The notes under the pieces are model-generated. The model saw only the letters and a list, made by a program, of their open reading frames with translations. It ran no database searches and had not been told where the DNA came from. From the NCBI GenBank assembly GCA_964408435.1, contig CAYOZL010000070.1, forward strand, positions 1-10,836: a stretch of 10,836 nt of DNA. The letters are read 5' to 3'. Positions 6,506-10,836 of the stretch are shown one piece after another (the first letter of the stretch is position 1; each line of letters starts with the position of its first letter). The position numbers were made by a program, and so were the translations under genes. The stretch is from CAYOZL01 sp964408435 (GTDB lineage: Bacteria; Bdellovibrionota_C; UBA2361; SZUA-149; CAYOZL01).

Positions 6506-8137
6506 ATGCTATTAAATAAAGACATAGAAAAATATAACAATCTTTTAAATACAATGGGAGTTCCTAAGCCTAAGCTAACTCCTGAACAAAGAGCTCAAAG
6601 AAGAATGGGCTTTGCAAATCAAAGAAATCTTTACTGGAGAAAATGTGCAGTAACAAATAAAAAAATATTAACTAACTATCCTCCCGAATCTAGAGTTCCT
6701 ATTTACGATATCTCTTATTGGTATTCTGATTCTTGGGACATGTTTGCTACTGGTAGAGATTTTGATTTCAGCAAAACTTTTTTTGAACAATTTAGTGAAT
6801 TGCTTAAAGTAGCTCCTAGGCCTAATTTGCAACGTAGCCCTGAGTATGATGAAAATTCTGAATACACTAATTACGCTGGTAAGAATAAGAACTGCTATAT
6901 GGTTTTTGATTCAGATAAGAACTGGGATTGTTATCATTCATATTCAATTAATTCTTGTAGAGATGTGCTAGATTGCTTTCGTTTAGATGAGTGTGAATTA
7001 TGTTACGAGTGTGTTGATTCAAGCAATTGTTATGGTTCTAGCTTTTTACAAAATTGTAACAATTGTAGTGAGTCTTATTTTCTTAAGAATTGTATCGGAT
7101 GCTCTAATTGTTTTGGGTGCGTGAATGTTAAAAATAAAAGTTACTGTTTCTTAAATCAACAATACTCTAAAGAAGAATATTTCAAAAAACTAAAAGCGGT
7201 AAATATTTCTAATAGAGATAGCTTAGAGAAGTTTAGAGGGCAATTTATTGAATTTTCTAAGCAGTTTCCACAACGTTTTATGCAAGGTGTGAATAATGAA
7301 AACGTGATTGGGGATTATCTGAATAATAGTAAAGATGCTTATTTTTGTTTTGATTCAAGAAAGCTATGGGATTGTTTTTATATCCAACAAGCTTTTGATG
7401 ATGCAAAAAACAGTGTCGACTGTACTGAAGTTGGAGATGGAGTCGAATATTGCTACGAGTGTTGTTACTTAGGTTATGGCGGGCAAAATAACAGATTTAG
7501 CACACATTGTTTAGGGCAATCATCTTATTTAGATTATTGTTATTACTGTCCGTTTAGTAACGATTGTTTTGGCTCAATTGGTCTACATCATGCGCAGTAT
7601 AGTATTTTAAATAAAAAATATTCAAAAGATGATTACAATAAGCTTAAGTCGAAGATTATAGAACACATGAAAGAAACTGGAGAATGGGGAGAGTTCTTCC
7701 CAGCTAGTCTTTCTCCTTTTCCTTATAATATCACTCATGCAAGCGAGTACTTCCCATTAAATAAAGAAGAAGCTAGAAATTTAGGTTATGCTTGGAGAGA
7801 GGAAGAGGAGAAACAAACTAGTCAGGATGGAGTAAGTTTACCAAAAACAAGTTCTGAAATTGATGAAAGTATTACTAGTGATCTTTTAGTTTGTGCTGCG
7901 ACTAATAAAAACTATAAATTTCAAAAACAAGAGCTTAAAGTTTATAAGATGCTTAATTTGCCTTTAAGTGCATATTGCCCTGATTTCCGGCATTTAAATA
8001 GAGTGAAACTTAGAAACTCAAGAGTCTTGTATGAGAGAAAGTGTGACTCGGTAGGACAAGAGATTTTTACTACTGTTGCTCCAAATAGAGTAGAAGAAGT
8101 TTTTTGTGAAAAAGCTTTTCAAGATGCTTTAGAATAG
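6506..8137 (+). CDS. Cysteine-rich repeat protein with degenerate zinc-knuckle ends (Patescibacteria-type family)
   Basis: 543 residues with no signal peptide or membrane helix. The N-terminal module (33-100) contains NLYWRKC, YWYSDSWDMFATGRDFDFS and FFEQF, a pattern I recognise from uncharacterised proteins common in CPR bacteria. Two related central repeats follow, at about 116-229 and 264-381. Both have FDSxxxWDC early and LNxxYSKxxY at the end. The first carries 15 cysteines (130-214), all spaced by multiples of three. The C-terminus (463-537) resembles a zinc ribbon of the same family, but each CxxC keeps only its first cysteine (C463, C491, C513, C534). The N- and C-terminal modules share Rx3xxNxRxLYxRKC. 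Metal or cluster binding, or a disulfide-free structural solenoid, are possible; no enzymatic motif is seen. The Shine-Dalgarno AGGAG is at 6491-6495, 10 bases before the ATG. The gene is divergent from the HTH regulator. Function is unknown. Confidence 0.9.
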   Translation: MLLNKDIEKYNNLLNTMGVPKPKLTPEQRAQRRMGFANQRNLYWRKCAVTNKKILTNYPPESRVPIYDISYWYSDSWDMFATGRDFDFSKTFFEQFSELLKVAPRPNLQRSPEYDENSEYTNYAGKNKNCYMVFDSDKNWDCYHSYSINSCRDVLDCFRLDECELCYECVDSSNCYGSSFLQNCNNCSESYFLKNCIGCSNCFGCVNVKNKSYCFLNQQYSKEEYFKKLKAVNISNRDSLEKFRGQFIEFSKQFPQRFMQGVNNENVIGDYLNNSKDAYFCFDSRKLWDCFYIQQAFDDAKNSVDCTEVGDGVEYCYECCYLGYGGQNNRFSTHCLGQSSYLDYCYYCPFSNDCFGSIGLHHAQYSILNKKYSKDDYNKLKSKIIEHMKETGEWGEFFPASLSPFPYNITHASEYFPLNKEEARNLGYAWREEEEKQTSQDGVSLPKTSSEIDESITSDLLVCAATNKNYKFQKQELKVYKMLNLPLSAYCPDFRHLNRVKLRNSRVLYERKCDSVGQEIFTTVAPNRVEEVFCEKAFQDALE

Positions 8138-8163
8138 TTTTATTTGTAATTATGAATTAGCTG

Positions 8164-9888
8164 CTAGAAAATTTTTTCTCTTATTTTCCAAAAGTGTTTT
8201 TGTTTTCTAGCAACTATATACATCGGTATTCTGAATTTATCTTTATTAGCAATTGCTTCGTCAACGCTTTTGATTAGAATTTTATTTCCAGGCATGCGAT
8301 TATGCATTCTTGTAAAGTTGTAGTAAAAAGATTTCGCTTGGGTGTTATTGTTAATATAAAAAATTTCACTTAAATACTGAGCGTCTAAATCGTAATATCT
8401 TACTTCAAGTCTCTCTTGGTTATTCTCGTCAGTCTTTTTCTCGAAAGTAACAGTATCAGGTCTTAGAACATGAGCATCTTTTAATGCCATTGCCTCTTTT
8501 AACTTGGTATCGTTATCAACTAACATAGAGTTACATTGGTTGCAGGACTTTGCTGCTATATCATTTTCAGCCCCACACATTTCGCAATTTTTAAAACGAT
8601 ATCTAAAACCACAAGGAACAATCTCTAGACTGTTAGGATCGATTATTGCGCCCTTGCATTTTCTGCCGTAGTGCTCAATTACAACACCGTCTTCATTAGT
8701 TAGGCCCCAAAAATCATTTACATGCTCACACATAGGACAACCTACTTCTACTTCTACAGAATCTTCATTTGGTTTTCTTTCTCCAATTTCAGGTCTGTAA
8801 ATATCATGGACAACACCAGTGTAATCTAGGACTAAGCAATCTTCTTTCCCTGGGCTAAGTCTTAGTCCTCGACCCACTATTTGTTGGTAAAGACTAACAG
8901 ACTCAGTTGGTCTAAGTATTGCTATTACATCTACATGTGGAGCATCAAAGCCTGTGGTTAGAACAGATACATTTACAAGGTATTTAATTTCTTTATTTTT
9001 AAAACTTTGGATAATTGCATCTCTTTGCTCACTTGGAGTATCCCCGATTACAATAGAAGAATCGTTTTTAGGGAGATAGCTCAGAATTTCTTCAGCATGT
9101 CTGATAGTGGAAGTAAAAATAATTACAGCATTTCTATCTGCGCTCATTTCTACAATGTTTTTAATAATTACAGGTGTTATGCGAGTTTGATCTTTTAAGA
9201 CTTTTTCAATTTCTTTAATTTCATAACGTTGCCCCTTATTAAGTTTTAAACTAGAGAAATCATAAGAAGCAACAGGAGCATCAATTTGTATTGGTGGAGT
9301 TAGATATTTATGCTCAATCATGTAGTTGATGCTTAATTCGTATAGACAACGCTTAAAAAACTTTTTTTCTTCAGTCCGTAAGAAGCCACTATTGTGGTAT
9401 TCGTAGATCCAACCAGTATCTAATCTATAGGGTGTGGCAGTTAGACCAAGCATACAAATATTTTTCTGTGCAGAAACTAATTTATTAATCACTTGTGCGT
9501 ATTGAGTGTCCGTTTCAAAAGAGACTCTATGGCATTCATCTATTACTAGTAATGAGAAGTCTTCAAAAAAGCTTTTTTCAGCTCGTGCTACAGACTGTAT
9601 GCTTCCAAATATAACTTTTGATTTTCTATCTTTTTGATTTAGTCCAGCAGAGAAAATTCCAGGAGTTAAGCCGTAGCTTTTAAATTTTTCGCTATTTTGT
9701 TCCACTAGTTCTTTAACATGAGTAAGAACTAGAACTCTACCTTTTGCTATTCTAGCTAGTTCTGCAATTACAAGGCTTTTTCCTGCTCCAGTAGGAAGAG
9801 CGATAACTGCAGGCTCTCTAAGCTTCTTAAAGTGCTGAATTACGGCATTTACTGCTTCTTGTTGATAATTCCTTAGTTTATAGGCCAT
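8164..9888 (-). CDS. radD: RadD (YejH)-type SF2 DNA helicase-like ATPase
   Basis: 574 residues, collinear by eye with E. coli RadD/YejH, which acts in double-strand-break repair and homologous recombination and works with SSB and RecA. Motifs: RNYQQEAVNAVIQHF (6-20), Walker A LPTGAGKS (31-38), DECH (117-120) and GLTATPYRL (148-156). These are followed by LTTGFDAPHVD (310-320) and motif VI QIVGRGLR (336-343). A zinc-binding section has C384/C387, C411/C426, C435/C438 and C449/C452, with FRYRFKNCEMCGAENDIAA (428-446) very like the E. coli protein. It ends at REKIF, about 15-20 residues short of the E. coli C-terminus as I remember it. It is convergent with the cysteine-rich gene (26 bases between stops) and divergent from the sigma gene. 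No Shine-Dalgarno precedes the ATG. RadD is known mainly from Gammaproteobacteria. Confidence 0.95.
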   Translation of the reverse strand: MAYKLRNYQQEAVNAVIQHFKKLREPAVIALPTGAGKSLVIAELARIAKGRVLVLTHVKELVEQNSEKFKSYGLTPGIFSAGLNQKDRKSKVIFGSIQSVARAEKSFFEDFSLLVIDECHRVSFETDTQYAQVINKLVSAQKNICMLGLTATPYRLDTGWIYEYHNSGFLRTEEKKFFKRCLYELSINYMIEHKYLTPPIQIDAPVASYDFSSLKLNKGQRYEIKEIEKVLKDQTRITPVIIKNIVEMSADRNAVIIFTSTIRHAEEILSYLPKNDSSIVIGDTPSEQRDAIIQSFKNKEIKYLVNVSVLTTGFDAPHVDVIAILRPTESVSLYQQIVGRGLRLSPGKEDCLVLDYTGVVHDIYRPEIGERKPNEDSVEVEVGCPMCEHVNDFWGLTNEDGVVIEHYGRKCKGAIIDPNSLEIVPCGFRYRFKNCEMCGAENDIAAKSCNQCNSMLVDNDTKLKEAMALKDAHVLRPDTVTFEKKTDENNQERLEVRYYDLDAQYLSEIFYINNNTQAKSFYYNFTRMHNRMPGNKILIKSVDEAIANKDKFRIPMYIVARKQKHFWKIREKIF

Positions 9889-9900
9889 GTGTTCGTAATC

Positions 9901-9929
9901 ATTAAATATCTTTATTCTAAATGCTACAA
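9901..9929 (-). promoter_or_regulatory. Possible radD promoter with very short leader
   Basis: On the minus strand, TTGTAG (9929-9924) and TTTAAT (9906-9901) are 17 bases apart. The -10 matches at five of six positions; the -35 is weak. Transcription would begin only a few bases before the ATG at 9888. That agrees with the missing Shine-Dalgarno and would mean a nearly leaderless mRNA. Low-strength evidence. Confidence 0.35.
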
Positions 9930-9947
9930 ATCATTACTTTTTAGCAT
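9921..9947. other. Inverted repeat ATGCTA/TAGCAT in the radD-sigma divergent region
   Basis: ATGCTA (9921-9926) and TAGCAT (9942-9947) form a 6-bp inverted repeat with 15 bases between. It overlaps the putative radD promoter. This could be an operator for a dimeric regulator, but six base pairs in AT-rich DNA can arise by chance. Confidence 0.3.
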
Positions 9948-9950
9948 AAC

Positions 9951-9976
9951 AATCTAAAGGCGTTAAGTCGTAGATT
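9951..9976 (+). other. Leader hairpin 1 of the sigma-factor gene
   Basis: AATCTA (9951-9956) pairs with TAGATT (9971-9976). An inner three-pair stem (9959-9961 with 9967-9969, one G.U) is possible. It directly abuts the terminator-like hairpin at 9977-10000. It is probably in the 5' leader if transcription starts upstream of 9951. Confidence 0.4.
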
Positions 9977-10000
9977 AAAAAAGGCACCGCACCCTTTTTT
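9977..10000 (+). terminator. Terminator-like hairpin in the sigma-factor leader
   Basis: AAAAAAGG (9977-9984) and CCTTTTTT (9993-10000) form a perfect 8-bp stem with an 8-nt loop (CACCGCAC). The 3' arm is a run of six T after three C, as in an intrinsic terminator. It ends 27 bases before the sigma gene's ATG. No plus-strand gene ends nearby for it to terminate, so attenuation of the sigma gene or simple transcriptional insulation are the options. Confidence 0.5.
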
Positions 10001-10017
10001 CTATCAAAACTAGTATT

Positions 10018-10022
10018 GGAGG
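10018..10022 (+). promoter_or_regulatory. Strong Shine-Dalgarno that fixes the sigma-factor start
   Basis: GGAGG lies 5 bases before ATG 10028. An in-frame TTG at 10016 would place the Shine-Dalgarno inside the coding sequence, so ATG 10028 is the better start. Confidence 0.85.
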
Positions 10023-10027
10023 TTTTC

Positions 10028-10786
10028 ATGGGTTTAGCAAATAGGAAGTTTGTATCATCAGCTTCTAAAAAGAAGGTATCAAAGAAGAAGTCTTCTTCTA
10101 AGAAGATAAAAAAACTCTCACGTAAAGGAATCGATAGTTTAATAGTTGAGCACAGAGACCACGGTAGAAGATTAGCGTGGAGTTTTCTTAGCGGCTGGCG
10201 AATTAGAATGCCGCAGGATGAGGTAGTTAGTATTGTTGGAGCTGCTCTATGTGAGGCAGCAAATAGATTTGACCCGGGTAGAGAAGTAGCATTTAAAACT
10301 TTTTTCTTTTACCACTTGCGTGGAATGTTACTTAAAGAAATCTCTAGAATGGTTAAACAAAAAAATTTAATGCAAATTAGCAATCATCATAGTGAAGAGG
10401 GAATAACTTTAGAAACCCAGACTTCTGCAAGTTGGGATTATCCGTTAATGGAAAGCAGGACTCCTGAAAAACTTATACAGAAAAAACAATTATCTAATTT
10501 TTGTTTAGATGCATGTGAAAAGTTAGATGATTTAGAAAAAGAAGTTTTGATGCGATATTTTGTTAACGATCAACCATTGGTAGAGATAGCAAAAAATCTT
10601 AGTTACTGTAGATGCCATATTTCTAGAGTAAAGAGTAAGGCTTTAAAAAAGTTATCTACTTATCTACAACAGGCTCTAGGTAAAGATTTAGAGGATATTG
10701 ATAATATTAAGATGCCAATTAAGAAGATGAACAAAAGAGCATTGAGTGCTTATAAAGGTGGTAGAGGGCGGAGGAAAAGAGAGTAG
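10028..10786 (+). CDS. Sigma-70 family factor, FliA/WhiG-like
   Basis: 252 residues from ATG 10028. Residues 12-29 form a Lys/Ser-rich basic extension. Residues about 37-108 are sigma region 2: DEVVSIVGAALCEAANRFDP, then AFKTFFFYHLRGMLLKEISR, the FliA-like core- and -10-binding pattern. Residues about 157-212 are region 4 (LDDLEKEVLMRYF, VEIAKNLSYCRCHISRVKSKALKKL) with the helix-turn-helix at 184-204. A separate region 3 is not obvious; residues 110-150 are a linker. The C-terminal 20 residues are basic (KGGRGRRKR). It would direct RNA polymerase to an alternative promoter set. No flagellar gene is in view, so I do not call it fliA. No anti-sigma gene is adjacent. The leader with tandem hairpins suggests expression control upstream of the GGAGG ribosome site. 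Confidence 0.9.
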   Translation: MGLANRKFVSSASKKKVSKKKSSSKKIKKLSRKGIDSLIVEHRDHGRRLAWSFLSGWRIRMPQDEVVSIVGAALCEAANRFDPGREVAFKTFFFYHLRGMLLKEISRMVKQKNLMQISNHHSEEGITLETQTSASWDYPLMESRTPEKLIQKKQLSNFCLDACEKLDDLEKEVLMRYFVNDQPLVEIAKNLSYCRCHISRVKSKALKKLSTYLQQALGKDLEDIDNIKMPIKKMNKRALSAYKGGRGRRKRE

Positions 10787-10836
10787 GTTCCCTTTAAGCT
10801 TTCGTACGCAATAAAATAAGAGATTAGATTTTCAGC

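Noticed and set aside
6893..7567. Metallothionein or ferredoxin identity for the cysteine-rich segment
   Set aside because: The size, aromatic content, duplication and family resemblance do not fit either; CxxCxxC here is part of a longer mod-3 pattern.
10016..10027. TTG at 10016 as the sigma-factor start
   Set aside because: It overlaps the GGAGG ribosome site; ATG 10028 has ideal spacing.
1..10786. UGA recoding (genetic code 4 or 25), suggested by the absence of TGA stops
   Set aside because: All genes run full length with no in-frame TGA and tryptophan is encoded by TGG, so the standard code fits.

Overview
The window is an AT-rich bacterial segment (roughly one third G+C by eye) with nine protein genes, the first cut by the left edge. 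Spacing is tight, and there is no tRNA, rRNA, CRISPR array or recognisable transposase. Taxonomic signals conflict. The RadD/YejH-type helicase and the YjgR-type HerA ATPase point to Pseudomonadota, RadD being known mainly from Gammaproteobacteria. The HTH regulator and the cysteine-rich protein in the middle resemble families I associate with Patescibacteria (CPR). My best guess is a low-GC, possibly host-associated or predatory proteobacterium with an acquired CPR-like gene pair. A less studied phylum cannot be excluded.

Region 1 (1-4036, + strand) is an apparently translationally coupled operon. It holds the C-terminal end of a membrane protein, a PilB/GspE-type N-terminal module fused to a receiver domain instead of an ATPase, a membrane-anchored GAF histidine kinase, and an exported, single-pass membrane protein with a cytoplasmic J-domain. 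Stops and starts overlap or abut (TAATG, TAA-ATG, TAATG). The kinase and the receiver protein are the obvious phosphotransfer pair. The J-domain protein would link an extracytoplasmic signal to DnaK. A HerA/YjgR-type ATPase follows after 30 bases (4067-5527).

Region 2 (5528-5733) lies between convergent genes and holds a nested inverted-repeat structure of about 140 bases. It has a 24-bp outer stem, an A/T-only inner hairpin, and a short segment with two mutually exclusive stems.

Region 3 (5734-8137) is a divergent pair. An XRE-type regulator with a C-terminal sensor-like domain (-) faces a 543-residue cysteine-rich repeat protein (+). The 160-base divergent region carries three tandem 14-bp repeats placed between and over the likely promoters, which suggests an operator. 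The cysteine-rich protein has 15 cysteines in strict three-residue register, an internal duplication, and end modules in which the zinc-knuckle CxxC pairs have lost one or both cysteines.

Region 4 (8164-10786) has radD on the minus strand, divergent from a FliA/WhiG-like sigma factor. The sigma gene's start is best placed at 10028 after a strong GGAGG, and its leader contains tandem hairpins including a terminator-like one. The last 50 bases show nothing recognisable.

All nine visible stop codons are TAA or TAG (none TGA), although the standard code reads every gene cleanly.
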